Source: CAVORB01 sp963736235
GTDB lineage: Bacteria > Pseudomonadota > Gammaproteobacteria > Chromatiales > Chromatiaceae
NCBI GenBank assembly: GCA_963736235.1
Contig: CAVTOR010000005.1
Location: forward strand, 483,143 to 547,142
DNA: 64,000 nucleotides
Reading direction: 5' to 3'
Shown: positions 27,008 through 36,010 of the stretch, piece after piece
Position numbering within the stretch: the first letter of the stretch is position 1
How the letters are laid out: each line of letters starts with the position of its first letter
Made by a program: the position numbers and the translations under genes
The notes under the pieces: generated by a model
The model's database searches: none
Told to the model about the DNA's origin: nothing
What the model saw: only the letters and a program-made list of their open reading frames with translations

Positions 27008-29257
27008 TCACTCGGCCCGCCTCACCGCTGGAGAGCGGCTCTCCGCGGCCGTGCACTCGACGTACATGTCGAAGCGCGACGCGGCGGGAAAGGTCTGGGA
27101 GGTCACCCAGATCTGGGTGAAGTCCCCGCTCACCTCGGGCAGCACGGCCAGAGCGCTGGCCGTGCGCGATTCGTCGAAAAAGGCGAAAGGCTCGTCGAGG
27201 AACAGCATCTGGGGACCCTGGATCACCGAGTTGACGAGCTTCTGGGACAGGGCCAGACGCACGGCGAGCATGATCTGGCGCTGGGTTCCGCTGGAGATCT
27301 CGTCCAGATCCATGAAGTTGCGCTTCTCGTTGGAGAAGGCCTTCACCTTGAGGTTCTCGTCGATCTGCAGGTGCTCGTAACGGCCGTTCGTGAACCTGGG
27401 CAGGGAGTCCGCGGCCAGGTTGCGGACCTCGGTGTTGAATCGCTGGGAGATGTAGTGGATCGCGCCCCCGAGCAGGTCCGCGGCCAGCTCCCGAACCTTG
27501 ACCCGATGCTGCAGCTCATCGACGCGGCCGCTCAGATTGTCGGCGATCGCGGCGAGCTCGCGATGCTTGCGGACGCGTTCCTCCTCGTGGCCGATCATCT
27601 CCCCGAGGCGGGCGATGTCCGCGGAGCGGGCGGCGACCGACTCATGAAGCCTCTCCACCTCGCCCAGCGCGGCTTCCTTGGACGCGGAGAGGCCCTGCTC
27701 GAGCATGCCGGCGCTCTTGGAGAAGGCCTCGCGGCGGCGGGCGTGCTCGTTGGGGTCGATCAGCGCAGTGCCGGCCCCTTGCGCGAACTCGGCAGCGTGG
27801 GAGGCCATGGTCTCGTCATGCAGGCGGCCGAGGAAGGCGAGCGCGTCGGGAAGCGGCATGTCGTCCAGGGCGGCGAGGTCCCGCGCCTCCTGGCTGGCGT
27901 TCGCGACCTCGTACATGATCTTCTCGCGCGAGCGTCCCAGTTGCTGCAGTTGGGAGCCCAGGGCGATGCCTCGTCCCATGAAGACGAGAAACAGCACCGT
28001 CAGCAGGCAGGCGGCGAGAATGAACCAGGGTTGGAACAGGGTCCGCCAGTTTGCGCTGAGACTGGTCAGCCATTCCGCCAACGCCGTCGCTTGGGGACTC
28101 TCCGGCGCCAGGCCCAGCAGCCCGGTAACGCCCCAGACGGAGAGGCTCAGAAGCAACAACACGAACATTGAGACCTGTGCGGTGCGCCGGCTGGACGCGG
28201 CCCGCTTCTCCGCGGCGAGCAGCTCCGCCTGGCGGGCGGCGAAGGTCTGCTCACCCGCCTTGAGGCTGGTCTTCTCGGGGCTGCCCAGCAGGCGCTCGAG
28301 CTGGCCGCGGTAGGCGGCGGCCCTCGCGCTCAGGCTCTCGAAGATGCCGAGCCGCTCGCGCGCGTCGGCGGCCGTTGCGGCAAGCTCGTCGAGCGGTCGG
28401 GCGGTGGCGGGCTGGACGCGGCAGTCCGGGGCGATCTCGGTAAGCAGCGCTTCCAGCGCCCGAGCCTGATTCCGCCGTTCGTTGAAGGATGCCTCCGGGT
28501 CGATCCCCTGCCAGGCGTTCGCGCCGGCTCGCAGTCGTTGCGTGATCCGATCGGCCTGCTCCGCGGTGTCCTTGCGCCCGGCGATACCCAGGCGGTCGCT
28601 CCCGAGAGCGGACTCCTGCTCCTCGAGCTGCCCCTGAAGAGACTCCAGGTGCCCCTCCTGCAGATCCAAGGCCTCGATCTGGGCCTGGACGTCGGCGAGC
28701 TCCGCGCCGGTCTCCTCCGCCTGCTGACGGGAGCGTTCCGCCTCGTCCTGGCAGTTGCCGACCACCTTTTCGAGGACATCGACGCCCGCCATGGCCTTGA
28801 CCGCGAAGCTGTGGGGGTGGGGGGTGGTGATCTCGCGCTGGGCCAGATAGAAGGATTCGACAAACTCGGCATAACCGAATCCGATGATGTCCTTGAGCGC
28901 GCTCTCCACCTCATCGATACCCCGAATCATCGGCGCCTCCCCGGCGCGGCTGATGCTGGCGCCGTGGTTGCCGAGCTCGTCGAGGAAGCGAGCGACCTGA
29001 TAGCGTTGGCCGTCGGGGGTGGTGAAGTCGAGCTTGATGGAGCAACGCGACTCGCCCCAGCGGATGACCTTGTCCAACTCCTCGGGTCCGAGGGAGAAGG
29101 TGCGGCCGAACAGCGCGAAGCAGATGCTCTCGCCAATGCTGCTCTTGCCGGACTCGTTGTCCCCGATCACCGCGATCAGCCCGCGGGCGGGGACATCACT
29201 GAGGTCCAAAAGTGAGTATTTGAGGACGTTCTCGGCCCTCACGCTGTTGATGATCAT
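27008..29257 (-). CDS. Membrane-spanning SMC/Rad50-like (SbcC/YhaN-type) coiled-coil ATPase
   Basis: The protein has 749 aa. N-terminal half-ATPase: Walker A IGDNESGKSS (31-40) and a Q-loop-like FYLAQREITTPH (137-147). Coiled coil about 165-240 and 290-355. Two hydrophobic segments at about 361-383 and 409-428 interrupt the coil. A second coiled coil follows (about 430-620). C-terminal half-ATPase: signature ISSGTQRQIMLAVRLAL, Walker B LFLDEPFAFFDES (685-697). The head arrangement is that of Rad50/SbcC and RecF-like proteins, which tether DNA ends; the membrane hairpin in place of a zinc hook resembles YhaN-type proteins. No SbcD-like nuclease gene is adjacent. A 58-aa gene lies upstream and nrdJ downstream. 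Confidence 0.8.
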   Translation of the reverse strand: MIINSVRAENVLKYSLLDLSDVPARGLIAVIGDNESGKSSIGESICFALFGRTFSLGPEELDKVIRWGESRCSIKLDFTTPDGQRYQVARFLDELGNHGASISRAGEAPMIRGIDEVESALKDIIGFGYAEFVESFYLAQREITTPHPHSFAVKAMAGVDVLEKVVGNCQDEAERSRQQAEETGAELADVQAQIEALDLQEGHLESLQGQLEEQESALGSDRLGIAGRKDTAEQADRITQRLRAGANAWQGIDPEASFNERRNQARALEALLTEIAPDCRVQPATARPLDELAATAADARERLGIFESLSARAAAYRGQLERLLGSPEKTSLKAGEQTFAARQAELLAAEKRAASSRRTAQVSMFVLLLLSLSVWGVTGLLGLAPESPQATALAEWLTSLSANWRTLFQPWFILAACLLTVLFLVFMGRGIALGSQLQQLGRSREKIMYEVANASQEARDLAALDDMPLPDALAFLGRLHDETMASHAAEFAQGAGTALIDPNEHARRREAFSKSAGMLEQGLSASKEAALGEVERLHESVAARSADIARLGEMIGHEEERVRKHRELAAIADNLSGRVDELQHRVKVRELAADLLGGAIHYISQRFNTEVRNLAADSLPRFTNGRYEHLQIDENLKVKAFSNEKRNFMDLDEISSGTQRQIMLAVRLALSQKLVNSVIQGPQMLFLDEPFAFFDESRTASALAVLPEVSGDFTQIWVTSQTFPAASRFDMYVECTAAESRSPAVRRAE

Positions 29258-29411
29258 TGCCGGATCTCGATGGTCGTGCGTTGCTGGCGGCTGGTCCCGG
29301 GGAACGACGCTCGGCGCTGATCGGTTCCGTACCGGGTTTTCGCGCTCACGGGTGAGCCGTCATAGGGGACTGGCCCGCGGCTGCCTGCCGCATGAGTGGT
29401 GATGTCGCCGA

Positions 29412-29588
29412 TCAGGTGCTGAGCTTTCCCAGTACCAGCTCTACCGCCTCGTGGAAGGCGGCGGGGTCGAAGTCCTGATCCGCGTTTCGCCTGCGTTCGT
29501 ATTCCAGCTCCGCGAAGGCGGAGAAGTCCTTCGCGGGGCCGATGAGCTCGAGGGGCTCCGGTTGTTCTGGAGATGGTGTATCGGTCAT
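29412..29588 (-). CDS. Small acidic protein (58 aa) upstream of the SMC-like ATPase gene
   Basis: The frame runs from ATG at 29586-29588 to TGA at 29412-29414. The product reads MTDTPSPEQPEPLELIGPAK, then an acidic helical part (DFSAFAELEYERRRNADQDF) and a C-terminal helix (AAFHEAVELVLGKLST). I recognise no family. Codon use and third-position GC fit the neighbourhood. It is oriented with the ATPase, 154 bases upstream, and may be a partner or regulator of it. The gap 29258-29411 shows no gene. Confidence 0.5.
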   Translation of the reverse strand: MTDTPSPEQPEPLELIGPAKDFSAFAELEYERRRNADQDFDPAAFHEAVELVLGKLST

Positions 29589-29813
29589 TGGCGGTATTCC
29601 GGTGTCATTGTTGTAGTGCGCCGGGCGGATGCCGTGGTCGCGTTCGCCGCGGGAGGCCCAGGCAGGGACGAAGTGTAGAGGATGGCTGCTGGTTTGGCAC
29701 CTGGAAGCTTGGCCGGTGGGGATCGGACACGCGGCAGCGTGGCTCCGGGCGCGTGCAAGAGGCGCCGCAAGCGCTCGCGCGTCGCGTCACTTTGTGTGGT
29801 TTAATTGCGCGCC

Positions 29814-31061
29814 ATGTTTCGCCCCCTCCCGTTGTTCGTCGGCCTGCGCTACACCCGCGCCAAGCGGCGCAACCATTTTATTTCCTTCATCTCTGCGATC
29901 TCGATGCTGGGCATCATGCTCGGCATCGTGGCCCTCATCGTCGTGCTGTCGGTCATGAACGGCTTTCACAAGGAGATCCAGGAGCGGATCCTGGGCATGG
30001 CCTCTCACGCCACCCTCGCCGATCCCTATGGCGACATGGCGGATTGGCCGCAGGTGCTCGATCGCGTGCGTGCCCACCCGGCGGTCGTGGGCGCGGCGCC
30101 CTTCGTCGAGCTCCAGGCCATGCTGGTGAACGGCTCCAGCGTGAGCGGGGCCCTGATGCGCGGCATCCTCCCCGAGGAGGAGGACCAGGTGGCGGAGCTG
30201 CGCAAGGACATGATCCGGGGTTCGGTGGATGATCTCAGGGAGGGAGAGTTCAATATCGTCTTGGGCCAGGAGTTGGCGGCGGTGCTGGGGGTAGGGGTCG
30301 GAGACAAGGTTACGGTCGTGACCCCGCAGGTCAGCGCCACGCCGATCGGCGTCATGCCGCGGCTGAAGGCGTTCACGGTCAGTGGACTGTTCGCAGTCGG
30401 CATGTCGGATTACGATCGCGGCGCCGCCTTCATGCATATGAAGGACGCGGCCAAGCTCATGCGCCTGGGGGATGGGGTGACCGGGGTGCGCCTTAAGCTC
30501 ACGGACCTGTTTCAGGCCCCGATGCTCGCGCGGGGGATCGCCGAGGACCTGGGTGGTGCCTACCGCGTGATCGACTGGACCCAGCATCACAAGAACTTCT
30601 TCGCCGCGCTGCGTACCGAGAAACGGATGATGTCGATCATCCTGTTCCTGATCGTCGCGGTAGCCGCATTCAACATCGTCTCCACCCTGGTGATGGTGGT
30701 GACCGACAAGCGCTCGGATATTGCGATCCTCCGCACGCTGGGGGCCTCGCCGGGGAGCGTCATGTCGGTCTTCATGGTCCAGGGCACCACGATCGGCGTC
30801 GTCGGGACCCTGCTGGGGGTCATCGGGGGCGTCCTGCTGGCATTCAACGTGGAGGGCATCGTCGCCTCGATCGAGGGTCTGTTCGACGTCCATTTTCTCG
30901 ACCCTGACATCTATTACATCAGTCAGATGCCTTCGGACGTGCGGATCGGCGACGTCGTTCGGGTGGCGCTTGGCGCTTTCCTGATGTCGTTGGTCGCTAC
31001 CCTCTATCCCGCGTGGCGGGCGGCGAGGACCGACCCCGCAGAGGCCTTGCGCTATGAGTGA
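29814..31061 (+). CDS. lolC: Lipoprotein-releasing ABC transporter permease LolC/LolE
   Basis: This 415-aa inner-membrane protein starts FVGLRYTRAKRRNHFISFISAISMLGI with one membrane helix. A large periplasmic domain (about 50-265) follows, then three C-terminal helices with the FtsX-like motif SDIAILRTLGASPGSVMSVFMVQG. The ATG at 29814 is preferred over a TTG nine bases earlier because it begins the conserved alignment. Only one Lol permease gene is present next to lolD, so the complex may be a homodimer (LolF type). It releases lipoproteins from the inner membrane. Confidence 0.92.
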   Translation: MFRPLPLFVGLRYTRAKRRNHFISFISAISMLGIMLGIVALIVVLSVMNGFHKEIQERILGMASHATLADPYGDMADWPQVLDRVRAHPAVVGAAPFVELQAMLVNGSSVSGALMRGILPEEEDQVAELRKDMIRGSVDDLREGEFNIVLGQELAAVLGVGVGDKVTVVTPQVSATPIGVMPRLKAFTVSGLFAVGMSDYDRGAAFMHMKDAAKLMRLGDGVTGVRLKLTDLFQAPMLARGIAEDLGGAYRVIDWTQHHKNFFAALRTEKRMMSIILFLIVAVAAFNIVSTLVMVVTDKRSDIAILRTLGASPGSVMSVFMVQGTTIGVVGTLLGVIGGVLLAFNVEGIVASIEGLFDVHFLDPDIYYISQMPSDVRIGDVVRVALGAFLMSLVATLYPAWRAARTDPAEALRYE

Positions 31062-31749
31062 GGGTGTGCCCGTGCTCGAGGCCGCGGGTCTCGCCAAGAC
31101 CTTCCGCGAGGGCCCCCAAGAGGTGCAGGTGCTGCGCAGCATCGATCTGGCCATCCATGCCGGCGAGCGGGTGGCGGTGGTAGGTGCCTCGGGCTCCGGC
31201 AAGAGCACGCTGCTGCATTGTCTGGGGGGGTTGGACAAGCCCACCGCGGGCATTGTGAGCTGGGAAGGTCGCGCTGTGTCGGGGCTGTCGGAGCGGGAGC
31301 TCGGCCTGCAGCGCAACCGCAGCCTTGGCTTCGTGTATCAGTTCCATCACCTGCTGTCGGAATTCAGCGCTCTGGAGAACGTGGCCATGCCCCTGCTCAT
31401 CGGCAGGTCTACGCCGGCGGAGGCGCGCGACACCGCCGCGGCCATGTTAGAGCGCGTGGGGCTAGGGCACCGCGCGGACCACAAGCCGTCCGAGCTTTCC
31501 GGGGGTGAGCGTCAGCGCGCGGCCATCGCCCGCGCCCTGGTGACCCGACCCGCCTGCGTGCTTGCAGACGAGCCAACGGGGAATCTCGACCGCCACACCG
31601 CGGAGCGGGTGCAGGAGTTGATTCTCGAGCTCAACGAGGAGATCCGCACCAGCTTCGTGATCGTGACCCACGATCACCAACTCGCCGCGCGCATGGATGC
31701 GATTTGGCGCCTGGACGACGGTGTCCTGATTCCAGGCCTTGGCGACTGA
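31054..31749 (+). CDS. lolD: Lipoprotein-releasing ABC transporter ATP-binding protein LolD
   Basis: The protein has 231 aa. Walker A VGASGSGKST (43-52), the Lol-specific FVYQFHHLLSEFSALENVAMP segment, signature LSGGERQRAAIARAL and Walker B VLADEPTGNLD are all present. It overlaps lolC by eight bases. With LolC it drives transfer of mature lipoproteins to the periplasmic carrier LolA. Confidence 0.95.
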   Translation: MSEGVPVLEAAGLAKTFREGPQEVQVLRSIDLAIHAGERVAVVGASGSGKSTLLHCLGGLDKPTAGIVSWEGRAVSGLSERELGLQRNRSLGFVYQFHHLLSEFSALENVAMPLLIGRSTPAEARDTAAAMLERVGLGHRADHKPSELSGGERQRAAIARALVTRPACVLADEPTGNLDRHTAERVQELILELNEEIRTSFVIVTHDHQLAARMDAIWRLDDGVLIPGLGD

Positions 31750-31785
31750 GGTGGTCTGTCGCGACGCCAGTCTCGCGGACGGGCG

Positions 31786-32343
31786 CTATGCTTGCTGACG
31801 GTCCTTGTCGCCGGGTTGGGTGCCGAAGGTTTTTCTCAGCCGCTCCTTGCGCAGCTTGATCTGCCGTATCAGGTTCCAGCGCCAGATGACTTGGACGGTG
31901 AAGTAGCCGATGGCGGCGCAGGCGATTCCGCACACCAGGCCGCCGACGGTGAGCGGAGCGATGATCTCCATCCAGTTGCGCCACTCGAGCCAGAAGTCTA
32001 GGTCAGGCGGCGGCTTACTGCTGCGGATGCCCAGTATCCATATTCCCATTCGGTAGGAGAGGTAGTACATCGGCGGGATGGTTATCGGATTGGTGATCCA
32101 CACCAGGGAAACGGAGATCGGGAGGTTGACGCGCAGGGCCATCGCCCCGGCGGCGGCGATCACCATCTGACCAAAGGGCGGCAGGTACATGACGAACAGA
32201 CCTACCGCGAAGGCGCCTGAGACCGATCGCCGGTTGAGGTGCCAAAGATTGGGATCGTGCAGCAGCTTGCCGAACACCCGTAGCTGTTTATGCTCGTGGA
32301 ACCTTCCACGGTCTGGCGTGACCCGTTTCAACCAGTGTTTCAA
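31786..32343 (-). CDS. DUF2062 membrane protein
   Basis: The protein has 185 aa. Conserved DUF2062 phrases: LWHLNRRSVSGAFAVGLFVMYLPPFGQM, then VNLPISVSLVWITNPITIPPMYY, then a last membrane helix (GGLVCGIACAAIGYFTVQVIW) and a basic tail. The function of the family is not established. The gene is convergent with lolD and divergent from comEC. A DUF2062 gene next to comEC also occurs in Pseudomonas as I recall, so this is ancestral synteny. Confidence 0.85.
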   Translation of the reverse strand: MKHWLKRVTPDRGRFHEHKQLRVFGKLLHDPNLWHLNRRSVSGAFAVGLFVMYLPPFGQMVIAAAGAMALRVNLPISVSLVWITNPITIPPMYYLSYRMGIWILGIRSSKPPPDLDFWLEWRNWMEIIAPLTVGGLVCGIACAAIGYFTVQVIWRWNLIRQIKLRKERLRKTFGTQPGDKDRQQA

Positions 32344-32544
32344 GGTGGCGGTCCGGCTTGCGCTAGGGCCTCGTCAGGATGGCGTGTTTCGGACTGGCGG
32401 TACGGTCATGTGGGACGTCTTGCGACGGCGCTCCCGCGGCGCTGGTCCAGGCACTTGGTTTGGGGCGCAAGTATAAGCGAGACCGGGCGGTTGGCTTCAC
32501 GGAAGATATGGCTGGCTCGGGGAAGGTGACCATGACAGAACCGG

Positions 32545-34896
32545 GTGCCATCCTTGAGTAGCTCGCTCGCCCGCATCTCTGGGGCGCGGATGGGATTCGT
32601 CGGCAGCGCGCTGGGTTTCGCTGCAGGCGTCCTGCTGCTCTATCTCGGGTCCGGGCTGCCCGCCCTTTGGCCGCTCGTCAGCGTGGCCGTTGCGCTTGCG
32701 CTGGCCTCCCGCTTCTTCCCCGTGCTTTGGCCGCTAGCCTTTCTCGCGATCGGGCTTGCCTGGGCTCAGGTCCACGCTTGCCGGATGTTGTGTGAGCCGT
32801 TTCCGGAGCGCTACACGCGCCAGGACCTTGTCGTGGAGGGACGCATCGCCTCGCTGCCGGAGGAAACCGGGGGAGCCCTGCGCTTCCTGTTCCAGGTCGA
32901 TAGCGCTCGCCGGGAGAATCTGGATATCGGGTTCACCGGGTTAGTTCGGCTGGCCTGGTACCGTGATCCGCCGGAGCCGCGTCCGGGTGAGCGATGGCGC
33001 TTGCTGGTGCGCCTGAAACCACCCCACGGTTTCGCCAACCCCGGCGGATTCGCTTACGAGCGCTGGTTGTTTCTTCAGGGGATTCGCGCAACCGGCAGTG
33101 TGCGCGACAAAGGAGCGAATCGGCGCTTGGAAGACGGCCCTGGGCGCTATGTGATCGACCGCTGGCGACAGGGGCTGCAACATCATATTTCCGACACGCT
33201 GAACGGCCAGCCCGGCGAAGGCCTGGTGCGTGCCCTGGTGCTCGGGGACCGTTCCGGTCTATCGTCCGAGCAGTGGGAGGTGCTCGCCCGGACCGGGACC
33301 AACCACCTGGTCGCGATCTCGGGGCTGCATGTCGGGATGGTGGCCGCCTTCTTGTTCTTTCTCGTCCGCCGCGCCTGGTCTCTCAGCGCGCGTCTCGTGC
33401 TCGCCGCGCCCGCTCCGCGCGCGGCCGCTGTCGTCGCCTTCCTGGGGGCCTTCGGCTACAGCGGGCTCGCGGGCTTCGCGGTCCCCACCCAACGCGCTCT
33501 CATCATGCTCGCCGTGGTGCTCGGCGCGATCTTCTGGGGGCGGATCGTGCGCCCGGCGGCGGGTCTGTTGCTCGCCCTGGTGGGTGTGTTGCTGCTGGAC
33601 CCTGGCGCAGTGTTGTCCTACGGCTTCTGGTTGTCCTTTGGCGCGGTAGCCGTTCTGCTCTACAGTCTAGGGCGGCGGTTGCCGGATGCCAGGGTCTGGA
33701 GCCGCTGGGGCCGCGCTCAGTGGGCCGTGGCGGTGGGGCTGCTTCCGATGCTGCTCCTGTTGTTCGGGCGCGCGTCTCTGGTCGCGCCGCTCGTGAATCT
33801 GCTCGCCGTGCCCCTGTTCAGCCTGATCCTGTTGCCTGGTGTGCTGACGGCGACGATGGCAAGCCTGGTGCCGGGACTCGATTCGCTCTTGGTGGGGGCG
33901 GCCTATGTCCTGGACCGGGGGTTCGGGCTTCTCGTGGAGGTATCCACCTCGTCTTGGGCGGTGGCGTCGGTATCCGGACGGCCCGGCTGGGTGTGGGTGT
34001 CCGCTTTCTCCGGCGCGCTCCTGTTGTTGGTTCCTCGGGGGGTGCCGGGTCGCTGGCTGGGGGGCCTGCTGCTTTCGCCCTTGCTGCTGGTGCGTCCGGC
34101 CGTGCCGGCCCCGGGGGAGGCTGAATTCACCCTGCTCGACGTGGGTCAGGGCCTCTCCGCCGTCGTGCGCACCCGTCACCACGCCTTGGTCTACGATGTC
34201 GGACCCGCATACGCCAGCGGCTTTAATACGGCTGAGGCCGTACTCTTGCCGTTTCTGCGGGAGGAGGGAATCGAGCGCATCGATCTTCTGATGTTGAGCC
34301 ATGCCGACCGCGACCACGCGGGGGGATTCCCGGCGATGATCGGAAGGATTCCCATCGATGGCGTCATGAGTGGAGAGCCGAAGGATGAGACGACACGACC
34401 TTGCCGGGCTGGTGAAGGCTGGACATGGGACGGCGTGCGGTTCGAGCTCCTGCACCCGAAGGAGGCGGGTCGCAAGGGCAACGACAGCTCTTGCGTGCTC
34501 AGCGTCCGCACCTCCGGCGCAAGCGTGCTGTTGCCGGGGGACGTCGGCGGCCGCGTCGAGGAAACGCTTGCGGCAAAGCTGGGGACGAGGTTGCGGAGCG
34601 ATATCCTCGTCGCCTCGCATCACGGGAGCGCCGGCTCCAGCTCGGCTGGCTTCCTCGCCGCGGTGGAGCCGCGGTACGTGCTCTACTCGACCGGATTCGC
34701 GGATCGCTTCGGTTTCCCGGCGCAAGCCGTGCGTGAGCGGGTAACCGCCCTAGGCGCGACCCAACTGGACACGGCCGCGACCGGGGCGATTCGGTTCAGC
34801 CTGGGCAGCGATGAGTTGGTCGGCCCCGACCTCTATCGTCAGCGGCAGCGCCGGCTCTGGACGCATATTCCGGGTGAGGCGGAGCGGCCGTTTTAG
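32545..34896 (+). CDS. comEC: DNA internalization protein ComEC/Rec2
   Basis: The protein has 783 aa. It has N-terminal hydrophobic helices, an OB-like soluble part (VVEGRIASLPEE...), the competence domain with about seven further helices (LGDRSGLSSEQWEVLARTGTNHLVAISGLHVGMVA), and a C-terminal metallo-beta-lactamase-like domain (LLDVGQGLSAVVRT, SHADRDHAGG near residues 584-593, SHHGSAGSSS). It forms the inner-membrane channel for single-stranded DNA uptake, the C-terminal domain probably being a nuclease. The start is GTG 32545; the ATG at 32590 is an alternative. No other competence genes are in the window. Confidence 0.9.
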   Translation: MPSLSSSLARISGARMGFVGSALGFAAGVLLLYLGSGLPALWPLVSVAVALALASRFFPVLWPLAFLAIGLAWAQVHACRMLCEPFPERYTRQDLVVEGRIASLPEETGGALRFLFQVDSARRENLDIGFTGLVRLAWYRDPPEPRPGERWRLLVRLKPPHGFANPGGFAYERWLFLQGIRATGSVRDKGANRRLEDGPGRYVIDRWRQGLQHHISDTLNGQPGEGLVRALVLGDRSGLSSEQWEVLARTGTNHLVAISGLHVGMVAAFLFFLVRRAWSLSARLVLAAPAPRAAAVVAFLGAFGYSGLAGFAVPTQRALIMLAVVLGAIFWGRIVRPAAGLLLALVGVLLLDPGAVLSYGFWLSFGAVAVLLYSLGRRLPDARVWSRWGRAQWAVAVGLLPMLLLLFGRASLVAPLVNLLAVPLFSLILLPGVLTATMASLVPGLDSLLVGAAYVLDRGFGLLVEVSTSSWAVASVSGRPGWVWVSAFSGALLLLVPRGVPGRWLGGLLLSPLLLVRPAVPAPGEAEFTLLDVGQGLSAVVRTRHHALVYDVGPAYASGFNTAEAVLLPFLREEGIERIDLLMLSHADRDHAGGFPAMIGRIPIDGVMSGEPKDETTRPCRAGEGWTWDGVRFELLHPKEAGRKGNDSSCVLSVRTSGASVLLPGDVGGRVEETLAAKLGTRLRSDILVASHHGSAGSSSAGFLAAVEPRYVLYSTGFADRFGFPAQAVRERVTALGATQLDTAATGAIRFSLGSDELVGPDLYRQRQRRLWTHIPGEAERPF

Positions 34897-34958
34897 CGGC
34901 AGTCTCGCTTCGAGTATCATGCGAGTTTGCGCATGCCGAGAGCCGAGGAGAATCCCTG

Positions 34959-35588
34959 TTGTTGGAGTTGATGAAAGCCGGCGGCTGGCTGATGGTGCCC
35001 ATCGTTGCCTGTTCGGTCATCGCCACCGCAATCGTGTTGGAACGCCTGTGGACGCTGCGGCGCCAGCGCATCATGCCGGACCATCTCGTGAGTCGGATCT
35101 GGCAGTGGCACCGCACGAATCAGTTGTCCGCCGCGCGCATTACCGAGGTCCGTGACGGCTCACCCCTGGGGCGCATGCTGACCGCCGGTCTGGTTAACCG
35201 CAATCACTCCCGCGAGGTCATGAAGGAGGCCATCAACGACACCGGGCGCCAGGTGGTCGCGGAGTTGGAGCGCTATCTAAACACCCTCGGAACCATCGCT
35301 TCGGTGGCGCCCTTGCTCGGGTTGCTGGGGACGGTCATCGGCATGATCGACGTCTTCAGCGTCATCATGTCCGCCGGAACGGGCAACCCGGGCGTGTTGG
35401 CGGGCGGGATCTCGAAGGCGCTCATCACCACCGCCGCTGGACTCTCGGTTGCGATACCGACGCTCATGTTTCACCGCTACTTCAACAGCCGGGTCAACAA
35501 GCTCGCGATCGCCATGGAAGAGCAGGCCCTGAAGCTGGTCGAGGTCATGAAAGGCGAGCGGGAAGAGATCGAGGGGACAGCGACGTGA
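34959..35588 (+). CDS. exbB: ExbB/TolQ-family proton channel protein
   Basis: This 209-aa protein has three membrane helices: LMVPIVACSVIATAIVLE, then SVAPLLGLLGTVIGMIDVFSVI, then ALITTAAGLSVAIPTLMFHRYF. Translation probably begins at TTG 34959 with GAGGAG upstream. With ExbD it converts proton motive force into motion of a partner. Its place before msbA and lpxK is conserved in gammaproteobacteria, and no TonB gene is adjacent, so the partner is unknown. Confidence 0.9.
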   Translation: MLELMKAGGWLMVPIVACSVIATAIVLERLWTLRRQRIMPDHLVSRIWQWHRTNQLSAARITEVRDGSPLGRMLTAGLVNRNHSREVMKEAINDTGRQVVAELERYLNTLGTIASVAPLLGLLGTVIGMIDVFSVIMSAGTGNPGVLAGGISKALITTAAGLSVAIPTLMFHRYFNSRVNKLAIAMEEQALKLVEVMKGEREEIEGTAT

Positions 35589-36010
35589 ACCTGCGCCCGC
35601 GCCGCGACGATGCGACGGACATCAATTTGACACCGCTGATCGACGTCGTGTTCCTGCTGCTGATCTTCTTTATGGTCTCCACGACATTCAAGGATGACGC
35701 GCGCATCCAGGTCCAGCTGCCAGAGGCCCAGGGGGAGGAGGCGCCGGAGGAGGAGCCGTCGGTGCTCGAGGTCACCATCGACCAGGAAGGCGTCTTCTAC
35801 GTCAACGAGCGGCAGGTGGTCGACCGGAAGATCGAGACCCTGAAAAAGGCCCTGGCTGGAGCGGCGGGCGATAACCGGGAGCTCCCGGTGATCATCAAGG
35901 CGGATGCCAAGACGCCCCATCAGGCGGTCATGTCGGTCATGGACGCCGCCAGTCAGCTTGGTCTGCTGCGTTTTTCCTTCGCCGCCACCCGACCTGACGA
36001 GTCTCGATGA
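35585..36010 (+). CDS. exbD: ExbD/TolR-family protein
   Basis: The protein has 141 aa. One membrane helix with the essential Asp is in INLTPLIDVVFLLLIFFMV (residues 14-32). A periplasmic domain follows (PVIIKADAKTPHQAVMSVMDAASQLGL). The GTG start overlaps exbB by four bases (GTGA), and the stop overlaps the msbA ATG in the same way. Confidence 0.92.
   Translation: MNLRPRRDDATDINLTPLIDVVFLLLIFFMVSTTFKDDARIQVQLPEAQGEEAPEEEPSVLEVTIDQEGVFYVNERQVVDRKIETLKKALAGAAGDNRELPVIIKADAKTPHQAVMSVMDAASQLGLLRFSFAATRPDESR

Noticed and set aside
27008..29257. Classical SbcC or RecN
   Set aside because: There is no zinc hook, no SbcD gene is adjacent and two membrane helices interrupt the coil.
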